Below, piece by piece: positions 1 through 8,700 of a DNA stretch of 49,627 nt. Each line of letters begins with the position of its first letter. Position 1 is the stretch's first letter. Source of the stretch: Anaerotruncus sp. (GTDB taxonomy: Bacteria > Bacillota > Clostridia > Oscillospirales > Ruminococcaceae); NCBI GenBank assembly GCA_021770005.1, contig JAETRV010000018.1, positions 1-49,627 of the forward strand, in the 5' to 3' direction. Under the pieces are notes generated by a model. That model saw nothing but the letters and a program-made list of their open reading frames with translations. It had not been told where the DNA came from and did no database searches. A program made the position numbers and the translations under genes.

Positions 1-117
1 GACAGCCCGCAGGGTCGTCGCGGCGGATGCCGCGCTTCGGGCCAGAGGCCCGAGAAGACCCGAGGAAGGCGCCTTGCGCCTGGACGTTTGGTCAGGAGCC
101 AAACGTCCGCTGTCCTG
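1..117 (+). repeat. Composite hairpin element R1 (3' part of module C)
   Basis: This is the tail of a mosaic intergenic element that recurs through the window. Its closing stem pairs GACAGC (1-6) with GCTGTC (109-114) and encloses several hairpins, ending with GGACGTTTGG/CCAAACGTCC. It abuts the stop codon of the minus-strand PilZ-like gene. Positions 1-108 are identical to 49520-49627 at the other end of the window, so the sequence was probably cut inside a repeat. Confidence 0.85.
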
Positions 118-768
118 TTATCGGAAGCTGTTGTTTTGGGTGCTCAGATAGCTGATGTAGCTTTCGAGGTTGGAGCGGGAGGCCGCGTCGATGCTGGTGA
201 TCGAGCATTTGTATCCGCGCTTGGACTGCCCGAGATCGATCATGTGGTTGATCGTGAGCTGTACATTCTTGAGCAGCGGTTCTTCGAGCGAGAGCAGGAG
301 CGGCTGGGTCTCGTCGAGCAGCTCTTCAGAGGTAAACTTGATGTGGCGCAGGGAAACCGCGTGGACCTGTACATTCAGGATTTCCTCGTGGGGCTGCGGC
401 TTGCGGTGGAACAGGCCGAACTTGCCCTTTTGCGGGCGGGTCAATTCGGCTTGGAGCTTGGCGGGCAGGTCGACGTCATAGAGGAACACGCTGCGCGCGC
501 CGGGCAGCATCTCTTCGGTGACCGAGACGATCCGCAGCATCTGCGGCGACGAGAGGTAGACCTCCCCGGTATAGCTAATGACCTCCACCCCCTCCTGGGT
601 GCGCACGATCTTCAACCGTTCGCCGCGGTTATAGAGCGGGACAAATTCCCCCCGGAATTCTACGCTTTTGTTCTCCTGGGAAACTGTGATGGTGCCGCTC
701 TCCACCGGGCGGTCATCCAGCGTCTTGATCACGCCGGGAAATTTCGGGTCGGTTTTGCTATAGCTCAA
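118..768 (-). CDS. PilZ-like domain protein (degenerate), 216 aa
   Basis: I read a 216-residue cytoplasmic protein starting at TTG (766-768), with AAAGGAGG about 9 bases upstream on the minus strand, which decides the start. There is no signal peptide or membrane segment. The N-terminal half is beta-rich and resembles the YcgR_2-type domain that precedes PilZ. The C-terminal end (SITSIDAASRSNLESYISYL) resembles the last strand and helix of PilZ domains. The c-di-GMP signature (RxxxR plus D/NxSxxG) is not visible, so ligand binding is doubtful. PilZ proteins near flagellar genes often act as c-di-GMP brakes on the motor; applying that here is inference. It is the only minus-strand protein gene and is divergent from the FlgN-like gene. 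A + strand ORF over the same bases begins inside the repeat and lacks a ribosome binding site. Confidence 0.55.
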   Translation of the reverse strand: MSYSKTDPKFPGVIKTLDDRPVESGTITVSQENKSVEFRGEFVPLYNRGERLKIVRTQEGVEVISYTGEVYLSSPQMLRIVSVTEEMLPGARSVFLYDVDLPAKLQAELTRPQKGKFGLFHRKPQPHEEILNVQVHAVSLRHIKFTSEELLDETQPLLLSLEEPLLKNVQLTINHMIDLGQSKRGYKCSITSIDAASRSNLESYISYLSTQNNSFR

Positions 769-842
769 GGCAGGTTCCTCCTTTGATAACGAAAAACGGG
801 AGAGGTCTCCCGCAACGGTTCATTTGATCCACTATTATGATA

Positions 843-864
843 ATACAAAAAAACAGTTTTGTAT
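843..864. promoter_or_regulatory. Inverted repeat in the divergent intergenic region
   Basis: ATACAAAA (843-850) and TTTTGTAT (857-864) form a perfect 8-bp inverted repeat with a 6-base spacer. It lies between the PilZ-like gene and the FlgN-like gene. Its AT content stands out in a GC-rich window. It could be an operator or part of divergent promoters, but I see no clear -35/-10 pair. Confidence 0.35.
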
Positions 865-910
865 AGAGGGCTTCGGCCAAAAAAATCCAAGAGGGAAGGG
901 AGAGGTTTTT

Positions 911-1384
911 ATGCAGGAGTATGACGGCCTGCTCCGCCTGCTCAACGAGAAAAAGCAGCTGTTGGAACGGTTTGAAGAGGTGTCGCTGCGGATGCTCCTC
1001 TGCGAAGACGACGACTTGGAGGACGGCATGGAGGAGCGCGGCCGGCTGATCGAGCGGGTGGACGAGGTAGAGGCGCAGATGCGCGGCTTCTGCGAGGGCG
1101 CGGGGGAACCCGCTTTGGCCCGCGTGCTCGACCCGTCTGTTTCGCGCGGGGAGCTGCCCGGCTGGGCCGCCCCGCTCTACGATGCGGCGCGCGCTGCCGA
1201 TGCAATCGGGGTGCGCCTACAGGAATCCAACGCGCAGCTGCTGATCCGGCTAGAGGAGGTGCGGGAACGTACCCTCGCGCAGATCCGGGAATCCAACCGC
1301 GGGCAGGGCGCACAGGCCGCGAAATATTACGGCTCGATGGGCGCGCGCGGCGGCTACCCCGGCTCGCCGCTGGGCAAAGCTTAG
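911..1384 (+). CDS. FlgN-like flagellar export chaperone candidate, 157 aa
   Basis: This is a small acidic cytoplasmic protein. Its first ~75 residues are strongly helical (LLNEKKQLLERFEEVSLRML, then a run of acidic residues and another helix), followed by a second helical stretch around residues 95-135 and a Gly-rich tail. This layout is typical of FlgN, the chaperone for hook-filament junction proteins FlgK/FlgL, and such genes often sit near fliD/fliS. No signature residue proves it. The start is ATG 911 after GGGAGAGG; an upstream in-frame ATG at 824 lacks a ribosome binding site. It is followed by a composite hairpin element and then fliD. Confidence 0.45.
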   Translation: MQEYDGLLRLLNEKKQLLERFEEVSLRMLLCEDDDLEDGMEERGRLIERVDEVEAQMRGFCEGAGEPALARVLDPSVSRGELPGWAAPLYDAARAADAIGVRLQESNAQLLIRLEEVRERTLAQIRESNRGQGAQAAKYYGSMGARGGYPGSPLGKA

Positions 1385-1392
1385 GGCTTTTT

Positions 1393-1790
1393 TAAGAAGA
1401 ATGCCGCCTTCTGCGGCATGGAATGCGGGGGGTTCGGCCCCGCGCGCCGAGTTCCTTTTCGGATGCACGAAAAGGAACCAAAAGTGCACGTAAGGGGGAA
1501 CCCCCTTACGTATCCCCCGCGCCCCCAGACAAAGCGTTCATGCTCAAGGCTGACTTGCACCCTCTTTCGCCCCCAGATATCGAAGCCATATAAAGCTTGG
1601 AAACAGACAAAGCACTCAGCCTGGAAGGGTGGGGCACACGGGGAGGGGTCGCCGACCCCTAGCCCGTGAGACAGCCCGCAGGGTCGTCGCGGCGGATGCC
1701 GCGCTTCGGGCCAGAGGCCCGAGAAGACCCGAGGAAGGCGCGAGCGCCTGTCCGTTTGGTCAGGGGCCAAACGGACGCTGTCTTGTTGCA
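1393..1790 (+). repeat. Composite hairpin element R2 (modules A-B-C, forward)
   Basis: The element fills the gap between the FlgN-like gene and fliD. Module A carries ATGCCGC/GCGGCAT (1401-1419), a GTTCCTTTTCG/CGAAAAGGAAC hairpin and a GTAAGGGGG/CCCCCTTAC hairpin. Module B is the near-invariant stretch around TGCTCAAGGCTGACTTGCAC. Module C is closed by AGACAGC (1669-1675) with GCTGTCT (1777-1783) and ends in TCCGTTTGG/CCAAACGGA. No protein is encoded. Confidence 0.85.
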
Positions 1791-1809
1791 CACTTTTTAA
1801 ACAAGTCCC

Positions 1810-1836
1810 TTTAGTTTGGGGCATTTCGTACGATTA
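1810..1836 (+). promoter_or_regulatory. Candidate sigma28 (SigD/FliA) promoter for fliD-fliS
   Basis: TTTAGTTT (1810-1817), 11 bases, then TACGATTA (1829-1836) fits the sigma28 pattern TAAAGTTT-N11-GCCGATAA with 6/8 and 5/8 matches, including the central CGAT. Cap and chaperone genes are classic late-class targets of this sigma factor, which is encoded later in the window. The predicted start is near 1843. Confidence 0.45.
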
Positions 1837-1878
1837 TTTTTAATAGAAGCAATTTATGCAGCATCGGAGGTCTGAAAT

Positions 1879-4197
1879 ATGAATGTAAATTCTACCAGCA
1901 GCTACGTAAACAATGCGAGCAGCAATAAAGGCTTTTCAGGCATGGCGTCCGGAATGGATACCGAGAGCATGGTTGAGGCGATGCTCTCCGGGACCCAGGC
2001 AAAGATCGACAAGCAGAATGCCCTGAAACAGCAGACCATCTGGAAACAGGAGATCTACCGCGACCTGATTACCCAGATCAACAGCTTCCAGAGCAAGTTC
2101 TTTAAAAAGAGTTTCAGTGATTTTTCCAGCACCAGCTTGATGAGCCCGTCGTTCTTCAATGCGATGAGCGTAGCTTCGACTGCGGCCTCGATCCGCGCTT
2201 CGGTCGATAGCTCCGCCGCAGTGGGGAGCCATTCGGTCAAGGTTTCGCAGCTCGCGACCGCATCCAAGGTCACCTCGACCCCGGGGGCGGGCAAGCACGA
2301 CCTCGAAGGCACCGCCGATATCGCCGAGATGTACAAAACTGCGATGAAAGACGCGCTCGCCGAGGAACGCACCATCTCGCTTTCGGTGAACGGTAAGGCG
2401 ATCGATGTGGATTTCAGCGACCTCGTGAAAGAGGACGCCGCAAACAACAAGGTCGAGTACCCGACCCCTGAACAGATTGCCGCCCGCCTGAACGAGGCGC
2501 TCTCCAAGTTCGACGGGATCACCGCAGACGTCAACGCGGACGGCAAGGTGGTTATCACCAGCACCAATACCGACGACAAGGGCAAATATACCGATGAGGT
2601 CAAGGTCCTGTCCTCCTCCTCGAGCGAAGGGCTCGCGATGGCTGGCCTGACCGTCGGCGCGTCGCTCAAGGACGGCACCCTCACCGCCGCTGCCGCGCCC
2701 AAGGTGGAGGGCGATGTCACCTTTGATGTGGACATCACCTACGACGGCGCGAAAACCACTGTCCAGATCGATATGGAAAAGGTCATGGCGCAGGCGGATG
2801 AAGCGGCACAGCGCGCGGAGATTCAGCGGCAGTTCCAGGAGCAGGTGGACTTTGCGTTCGGTGAGAACAAGGTCAAGATGGGCATGGATACCGCTACCGG
2901 CAAATTCAGCCTGACCACCCAGTATAAGACCAGCACAGTGATGATCTCGGGCAACAACGCCAACAAGGACACGCTCGGTGTGCTCAACGGCGAAAGCAAC
3001 CGGATCGGCATCGGCGGCGACCTGGGGATGTACTTCAAAGACGCGTTCGACGCGGACGGCAAAGCCAGCTTTACGATCAACGGCGTCCAGATCGAGGTCA
3101 ACAAGGATATGACCATCTCGGAGATGATGCGCGCGGTCAACAACAGCGGCGCCGGGGTCACGATGACCTACCAGTCCAACTCGGGCACCTTCTCGCTCAC
3201 CTCCAACAACAGCGGCGACGGCTTTAAGATCGACATCCAGGACGACAACGGCAGCCTGATGGCGTCGGTGTTTGGCTCCAACGGCGACAGCACCACCTAT
3301 GAGACCGACCTCGACGCCGGGACTTCGACCGAGACAAAACAAACCGGGACCGGCCGGATCGGCAACTTTGTGGAAGGCAAGGACGCAATCTTCGAGTTTG
3401 ACGGGGTGACGATGGCGCGCAGCAGCAATACGATCACCCAGGACGGCCTGACCATGACCTTTACCAACACGACCGACCAGGCGGAGACGCTCACCGTCAA
3501 CCGCAACACCGACCAGATCGTGGACGGTATCAAGAGCTTTATTGAGGATTATAACGCCCTGCTCGATAAGATCAACGGGCTGGTAGATGCGGACGCGGAA
3601 TACCGCGATTACGCCCCGCTGACCGAGGCGCAGAAAAAAGAGATGACCGAGAAAGAGATCGAGAAGTGGGAAGAGAAGGCCAAGACCGGCCTGCTCCGCC
3701 GCGACAACGTGCTCGAGGGCTTCTTGCAGTCGATGCGTTCGGTGCTCTATGAGCGGCCGTCGGATGCGGCGTACGCGCTCTATGATCTCGGGATCGATAC
3801 CGGCGATTACACCCAGAAGGGCAAGCTCTTCATGGATGCAGACGGTGAAGCCAAGCTGCGCGCGGCGCTCGAGAGCAACCCCGACGAGGTCGCCAAGCTG
3901 TTCACCAGCGAGGACGGCATCGGCAATAAGATGAATGAGATTCTCACCGGCGTGGCCAACACCAGCTCGGGCAGCCCGGGCACCCTGGTGCAGATTGCGG
4001 GCGTCAAGGGCGGCGCAACCGAGGCCCAGAGCGATTATACCCAGCGCCTGAGCGAGATTGAGCAGAAGATCAAGAACCTCAAGAGCGCATATGAGCTGGA
4101 GAAAAACCGCTATTGGAGCAAGTTCAACGCGATGGAGAAGCTGGTTTCCCAGATGAGCTCCCAGAGCGCGTGGCTGTCTCAGCAGTTCGGCTATTAA
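1879..4197 (+). CDS. fliD: Flagellar filament cap protein FliD (hook-associated protein 2), 772 aa
   Basis: FliD forms the cap that folds and inserts flagellin at the filament tip. The N-terminal segment (GMASGMDTESMVEAMLSGTQAKIDK) matches the FliD_N domain, including the 'SGxDt..mv..lm..q...id' pattern. The C-terminal FliD_C domain is seen around residues 545-770, with the usual closing coiled coil (IEQKIKNLKSAYELEKNRYWSKFNAMEKLVSQMSSQSAW is its core region). At 772 residues it is longer than many FliD proteins (about 450-670), the extra length lying in the variable, surface-exposed middle. GGAGG lies 8 bases before the ATG. fliS follows after 36 bases, as in many flagellar systems, and a sigma28-like promoter lies upstream. 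Confidence 0.95.
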   Translation: MNVNSTSSYVNNASSNKGFSGMASGMDTESMVEAMLSGTQAKIDKQNALKQQTIWKQEIYRDLITQINSFQSKFFKKSFSDFSSTSLMSPSFFNAMSVASTAASIRASVDSSAAVGSHSVKVSQLATASKVTSTPGAGKHDLEGTADIAEMYKTAMKDALAEERTISLSVNGKAIDVDFSDLVKEDAANNKVEYPTPEQIAARLNEALSKFDGITADVNADGKVVITSTNTDDKGKYTDEVKVLSSSSSEGLAMAGLTVGASLKDGTLTAAAAPKVEGDVTFDVDITYDGAKTTVQIDMEKVMAQADEAAQRAEIQRQFQEQVDFAFGENKVKMGMDTATGKFSLTTQYKTSTVMISGNNANKDTLGVLNGESNRIGIGGDLGMYFKDAFDADGKASFTINGVQIEVNKDMTISEMMRAVNNSGAGVTMTYQSNSGTFSLTSNNSGDGFKIDIQDDNGSLMASVFGSNGDSTTYETDLDAGTSTETKQTGTGRIGNFVEGKDAIFEFDGVTMARSSNTITQDGLTMTFTNTTDQAETLTVNRNTDQIVDGIKSFIEDYNALLDKINGLVDADAEYRDYAPLTEAQKKEMTEKEIEKWEEKAKTGLLRRDNVLEGFLQSMRSVLYERPSDAAYALYDLGIDTGDYTQKGKLFMDADGEAKLRAALESNPDEVAKLFTSEDGIGNKMNEILTGVANTSSGSPGTLVQIAGVKGGATEAQSDYTQRLSEIEQKIKNLKSAYELEKNRYWSKFNAMEKLVSQMSSQSAWLSQQFGY

Positions 4198-4233
4198 AAC
4201 AGAGTGATTAGGATAACGAGGTGAAGGAAACGA

Positions 4234-4614
4234 ATGCCAGTGAACCCCTACCAGAAATACCAGCAGCAGTCGGTCATGACCATGACGCAGGGGGAGATGC
4301 TCACCAAGCTCTATAATGAGATCATCAAGCAGTTTAGCGGCGCCGCGATGTATATGCGCGAGCCGGAACCGAACATCACCGAGATCAACCGGGCGCTGCA
4401 AAAGGGCCAGCGCATCCTCAACCACCTGCGGGCGACCCTCGACCACCAGTATAAAATTTCGGCTGAGCTGGATGCCTTTTACGACTATTTTATCCGGCAG
4501 GCGATTCAGGCCAACCTCAAAAAAGACCCCAAACTGATTGAAGAGGTCATCCCTCTGGTGACAGAACTGCGGGATGCGTTCATCCAGGCGGACCGCAACG
4601 CAAGAAAACATTGA
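4234..4614 (+). CDS. fliS: Flagellin export chaperone FliS, 126 aa
   Basis: FliS binds the C-terminus of flagellin in the cytoplasm, prevents premature polymerisation and hands it to FlhA for export. The sequence has the family start (NPYQKYQQQSVMTMTQGEML) and the helical-bundle pattern through residue ~115, at normal length. It follows fliD by 36 bases and is closed by a strong terminator, so fliD-fliS is probably a two-gene unit. Its flagellin client is not in this window. Confidence 0.95.
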   Translation: MPVNPYQKYQQQSVMTMTQGEMLTKLYNEIIKQFSGAAMYMREPEPNITEINRALQKGQRILNHLRATLDHQYKISAELDAFYDYFIRQAIQANLKKDPKLIEEVIPLVTELRDAFIQADRNARKH

Positions 4615-4622
4615 TATGTTTG

Positions 4623-4657
4623 AAATCCCCCGGAATTTTCCGGGGGATTTCCTTTTT
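4623..4657 (+). terminator. Intrinsic terminator after fliS
   Basis: A 13-bp perfect stem, AAATCCCCCGGAA (4623-4635) with TTCCGGGGGATTT (4638-4650), is followed by CCTTTTT. It ends the fliD-fliS unit. Confidence 0.85.
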
Positions 4658-4697
4658 GCGCAGCTGAAAAGAGGAGCGGAAAATTCCTTCCTTTTTA

Positions 4698-4727
4698 TTG
4701 ACTGGAAAGTCCCCCCCATGGTAGAAT
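4698..4727 (+). promoter_or_regulatory. Promoter of the type I toxin mRNA
   Basis: TTGACT (4698-4703), an 18-base spacer and TAGAAT (4722-4727) fit a housekeeping promoter. The predicted start near 4734 opens the transcript with AAGGTGCTACC, which recurs in inverted form at 4966-4976. The same promoter block is preserved in the relic copy at 44864-44892. Confidence 0.7.
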
Positions 4728-4817
4728 AAGGACAAGGTGCTACCACAACGGTTGCAGGCGGTTGGCCCCCCATGAAACGGGGGTTTCCCCCGTTTCGGAA
4801 GAAAGGGGGGATTGCTT

Positions 4818-4904
4818 ATGGTTACATATTCGGAACTGTTTCAGTTTTGTCTGGTAATTCTAGGCGTTGTTGCTCTTGTTTTAGATGCAACAAAAAAGAA
4901 ATAA
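4818..4904 (+). CDS. Holin-like type I toxin peptide, 28 aa
   Basis: A 28-residue peptide runs from ATG 4818 to TAA 4902-4904: a short polar start (MVTYSELFQF), one hydrophobic membrane segment (about residues 10-22) and a KKK tail. This is the form of the small holin-like membrane toxins of Firmicutes (Pfam Hol_Tox-type), which depolarise the membrane when over-expressed. The ribosome binding site (AAAGGGGGG, 4802-4810) faces a CCCCCC run at 4766-4771 across a perfect hairpin (GAAACGGGGG/CCCCCGTTTC, 4774-4796), so it is likely masked in the folded mRNA. A strong convergent promoter drives an antisense RNA over the 3' end. The toxin reading rests on architecture and family resemblance. Confidence 0.7.
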   Translation: MVTYSELFQFCLVILGVVALVLDATKKK

Positions 4905-4981
4905 CCGCCACACGTCCCAAGTGATGCGGTTATTTCTGCAACCACAAAGGGGCTGACCGTCTGCCGGTAGCACCTTTCTTT
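4892..4981 (-). ncRNA. Antisense RNA antitoxin of the type I locus (~90 nt)
   Basis: On the minus strand a consensus promoter is followed by about 90 bases ending in an intrinsic terminator: stem arms at 4926-4937 and 4897-4908 (AGAAATAACCGC paired with GCGGTTATTTCT) followed by a run of six T (4897-4892 on the minus strand). The terminator overlaps the last codons of the toxin gene, so the RNA is fully complementary to the toxin mRNA 3' region. Its 5' part carries AAGGTGCTACC, the same sequence as the mRNA 5' end. Masking or RNase III cleavage of the mRNA is the expected mechanism for such pairs. Confidence 0.7.
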
Positions 4982-4987
4982 ATCTTT

Positions 4988-5016
4988 ATTATATCCCGCA
5001 ATCCGGGCGTTGTCAA
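4988..5016 (-). promoter_or_regulatory. Perfect consensus promoter of the antisense RNA
   Basis: Read on the minus strand: TTGACA (5016-5011), a 17-base spacer, TATAAT (4993-4988). This is an exact housekeeping consensus, stronger than the facing toxin promoter, as expected when the labile antitoxin RNA must be in excess. Confidence 0.9.
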
Positions 5017-5068
5017 GCAATGAAAAAGAAGGGGACTTGCAGGTTTGCCGGGGAGGGGCTGGGTGCTG

Positions 5069-5465
5069 CCATTCGATCGAGCAGCGACGTGGAGGCGTTT
5101 TGCTTCTAGCCCGGGTCGAGTGGGCAGGGCTTGTCTGTCCAAAAAAACAGGTAGAGGCGAGCGCTGACATGCGTGTCGTTTCCACCCAGCCCGGGTCGGG
5201 CACCTTTCCGGGGAGTTCCATAAGAGGGGTGGAACCCCGCTTATGTGTGCTTTTTATCTTGCTTTTTGCACAAGCAAAAAACAAGCCGTCCGCCCGGACG
5301 GGACCGGGCATCTCGTGCCGCTTGCGGCACACCTCTTAAAAAAGGTAAGGTGCTGCACCGCTGCACAAAAACAATCCCAGCCCGGACGGGACCGGGCATT
5401 TCCTGCCGCTTGCGGCACACCTCTCAAAAGAGTAACGTGCTGCACCGCTGGACAAAAAAACCTCC
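5069..5465 (-). repeat. Composite hairpin element R3 (module D reversed, E duplicated)
   Basis: The element starts right after the antisense promoter region. It shows module D in reverse: the GACGTGGAGGCGTTTTGCTT segment, the AAAAAAACAG tract, the CATAAG-type stem, the CTTG/CAAG stem around TTTTTGC-ACAA-GCAAAAA, and GCCCGG-ACGGGA-CCGGGC. The terminal unit E (GTGCCGC/GCGGCAC, then GGTGCTGCACCGCTGCAC) is present twice in tandem. The rest of the gap to the next gene (5466-5761) holds only small GC hairpins and no convincing promoter. Confidence 0.85.
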
Positions 5466-5761
5466 CGCCCGGGCTTGTGTTTTGCGGCAGGCGGTCGAAA
5501 AGTGTAGTGTAAGGTATATCAAATAGCTTGCGCCCGGCTTTCCGGCTGGGTTCAGGTGATAGCAGCGGTTTTTGCCGCGGAAGGCCGCCTAGAGCGGTCT
5601 TGTTTTGGACTTGTGGCCAAAGGGACGTTTCTCTGTCAGCGGGTTTTGCCCGCCGTCCGGAAACAATGGAATGTTCCCGGCGCTTTGGCCAAACGCAAAA
5701 ATGCAGGGTGCATGAGGGGCGCACCTTTGCGGAATCTGGATGGTTGAGAGGTAATATAGAT

Positions 5762-8700
5762 ATGAGCTGGAAAAAAATTACGGCTTTTTGTTTGGCGTTC
5801 GTGATGGCGGCAGGCGTATCCTCCGGGCTTTCGCTCGAGCTGGATGCGGCTCCGATCAATGTCGCGGGCGGTTCTTCGCGTGCGGCTGGGGATGCCCGCG
5901 CCACCACCGAACAGGCCGCGACGCTGGCCTTTACCAAAGACCCGTGGGACAAAAACCCCACCGACACCGAAACCCGTACCGCGGTGAGCGGCACGATTGT
6001 GAATTTTACCGAGACCACCAAGGCAGGATACGCCAAGGACGTCAACGACAACTTTACCTGGGACGCCCAGGGCGGCGCGCCCGAACCGGAAAAGGATAAG
6101 GATTTGGTCATCCGCGACGCGGGCGGCAACAAGCGCCGGCTGACGATCGCGCCGGACTACCCGGCTGACGATTTTAAAGGCTCAGATGTCACGATCATGT
6201 TCAACGGCAACTACTACACCCTGCGCGGGACAGGTATCGTCATCCAGAAGCCGAGCGGACAGCCCGCCATCCCGGAGGAGGTCGCAACGATCAACCCCAC
6301 CCGTGTGCAGGAATACGGCGAAATCCAGCTGAAGGTCACACGGGGCGAGCAGCCGGTCGATGGGAAGCCCGGCGGCGTGGCGATGGGGATCGAGATCACC
6401 AAAAAGGACGGCGTGTTCGCGAATGTAACCGATGTGCGCGCCCTGCGCCAGCAGGACGGTCGGCTCCAGATCGAGCTGGTCGGCGTCCAGACCGAAACCG
6501 GAAACCAGTCGTTCTTCTTCCGGCCGTACGGGCAGTATCAGGGCTACCGCGACCCGGACAACACCAAAGATACCGATAAGGACGGAGCTGAATGGGGGAG
6601 CAAGCCCGAGCATTTTGAAGTGGATGAAACAACGGGGGCCGTCACAACGACCAAACTGCCTGTGCCGACCGACACCAACGACATCATCCGCGCAGGCACC
6701 GAGTTCACCCTCATCCTGCGCAAGCCGGTTTCGAATACCCTTGCGCTCACCATCAAGCCGCCGATGACCGCGGTCAACGAGATTGCCGAGCGTGTAGATG
6801 CCGGCGTGCGCGAGGACGGCAAAAAGGTCGGCATGACCGACAGCCAGTACATCACCCTCGACCCGCGCAACTCCCTCGAATTTATCACCGAGGATTTTTG
6901 GTTGGTCAAGAAGATTAAGGATTGGAACGCCCAGTTCGATATTGAATGGACGATCGGCGCGACGACCGAGAACAACGGGCAGAATGTCACGCTCAACGAC
7001 CTGCTCACCGTTGTGACCACCTCGCCGCCGCCGCCCGACGACCCCAATGCGCAGAACGAGGTCACCCAGCAGGTGATCCTCAACAAAGAACGGCTCCCGG
7101 AAAAGAACGTAGAGGGCGAGCTGAATATGGTCGTCCATTATACCACTGCGGACGGCAAACAGGTCTTTGATTCGGATGTGAAGGTCGCAATTCCGATCAT
7201 CGTCCGCGGCAAGGGCGTCAAGCCCGAGACGGTCGAGTTCCGGACCATCAACCCCGAAGGCCCCACGGTGATCGACGCCGCGCTCGCCGGCAACAAACGC
7301 CTTGAAATGGATGTGTTCCAAGGCGGCATTCCCGGCTACCGCGACCCGAAAAAGCCCTACCAATATGACCTCAGCCTCATGATGGGCTCGGGCAACGGCT
7401 GGGCGGAATATGTGCGGATCGATGTGGAGCACACCTCCCAAAAGGAGACCGATGAGGAGGACTTCACCGGGGACGAAGAGGTGGTGCAGATCCGCGCGAA
7501 CGATGAAATTCAGCAGGGGACCAGCATCAAGCTGAACAACCCCGGGCGGCAGGAGGCGGATGTCGAGCCGAAAAAGATCGCGCTCGAGCTGGTCGCCGCC
7601 CACAAGGGCCGCGCGGTTTTGACCATCAACTACGGACAGCTCACCGCCACCGGTGAGTATGTTGACGACCCCGCGCTCATGCGGGTGATTACCCTCGATA
7701 TCGACAACACCTCCCCCAGCGACGACGCGCGGCTCAAGTCGATCGTGATCGAAAACCAGGAGGGGAAGATCGTCGGCTTTGAGTCGTCCTCCTCCAATCC
7801 CTGGCAGTTCGACAAGGACAATACCGGCCAGTATATCATTGAGGTGCCCTACACCTCGACCGGCCTTCAGTTTATCCCGACCAAAAACCACCCGCTTGCC
7901 CAGCAGACGGTGGATATCCTCTGGCAGGCGTACTACCTCGACGCCACCGGCAACCGGGTGTTCCTGAACAAGAGCGACTCGGGCGATGATGCCGACCCGT
8001 GGTCCAAGGTCAAGAGCGGCAACCGCACCGATTCGATCGGCGAGGGGATCACCCTGCTCTTCTTCCGGCAGGGCCAGCCGCTGCCCGACGGGGTCCCGAT
8101 TACGGTGACCTTCCGCACCACCGCGCAGAACCCCACCATCCATATGGACTATATCCTCCAAATCATCCGGCGGTCGCCGGGTGTTGACGCGAGCCTGGTC
8201 AAGGTGGAGGGCTACCGCGACGGCGACCAGGAGGAGAAAACCACCAACCTGTTTACCCCGTTTGACGGCACCACCCTCGTCCAGCCGACCCTCTATACCG
8301 TCCCGTATATGACCGACTGGCTCTGGCTAAGCGCCACCCCCACCGACCCGAATGCAAAGGTGGAGTTCGACCCGCCGCTCAAGCAGTATAAGACCCAGCT
8401 GTTCGGCCAGAAGGAATGGCTCCAGCTCGCCGATATTCCGCAGCTGGCAAACGGCCTTTACAACCTGAAGGTCAAGGTCTGGTCGGAGGCGACCCGGTAT
8501 GACCAGCTCGCCAACCCCGACCGGGTCTACGAGCTGCAAATCCGCCGCGCCGACCCCTCCAAACATTCCGGCCTCGGGATGCTCGAGCTTGCGAAACTCG
8601 ACGGGACAGCCGTCCCCTACACCCCGTCGGTCAACGAGAACACGCTGACCTATGTGGTCAAGGACCTGCCCTACTCGGCTGCAAAATTGCAGATCAAGGC

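Noticed and set aside
88-786. A + strand frame of 232 codons over the PilZ-like gene
   Set aside because: It starts inside repeat R1 without a ribosome binding site, whereas the minus frame has AAAGGAGG and a PilZ-like C-terminus.
1936-4773. A 945-codon open frame on the minus strand across fliD
   Set aside because: It is a by-product of high GC at third positions opposite fliD; it lacks a ribosome binding site and looks like no protein.
5243-5526. Short frames inside the composite elements (for example the Lys/Pro/Arg-rich ones near 5.3, 12.1, 25.5, 39.6 and 45.4 kb)
   Set aside because: They occur in all frames and both strands of the repeats, shift between copies and lack ribosome binding sites.
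5466-5761. c-di-GMP riboswitch before the giant secreted protein, and another in the fliE leader (14348-14511)
   Set aside because: The conserved GEMM core sequences and paired layout are not present in either leader.
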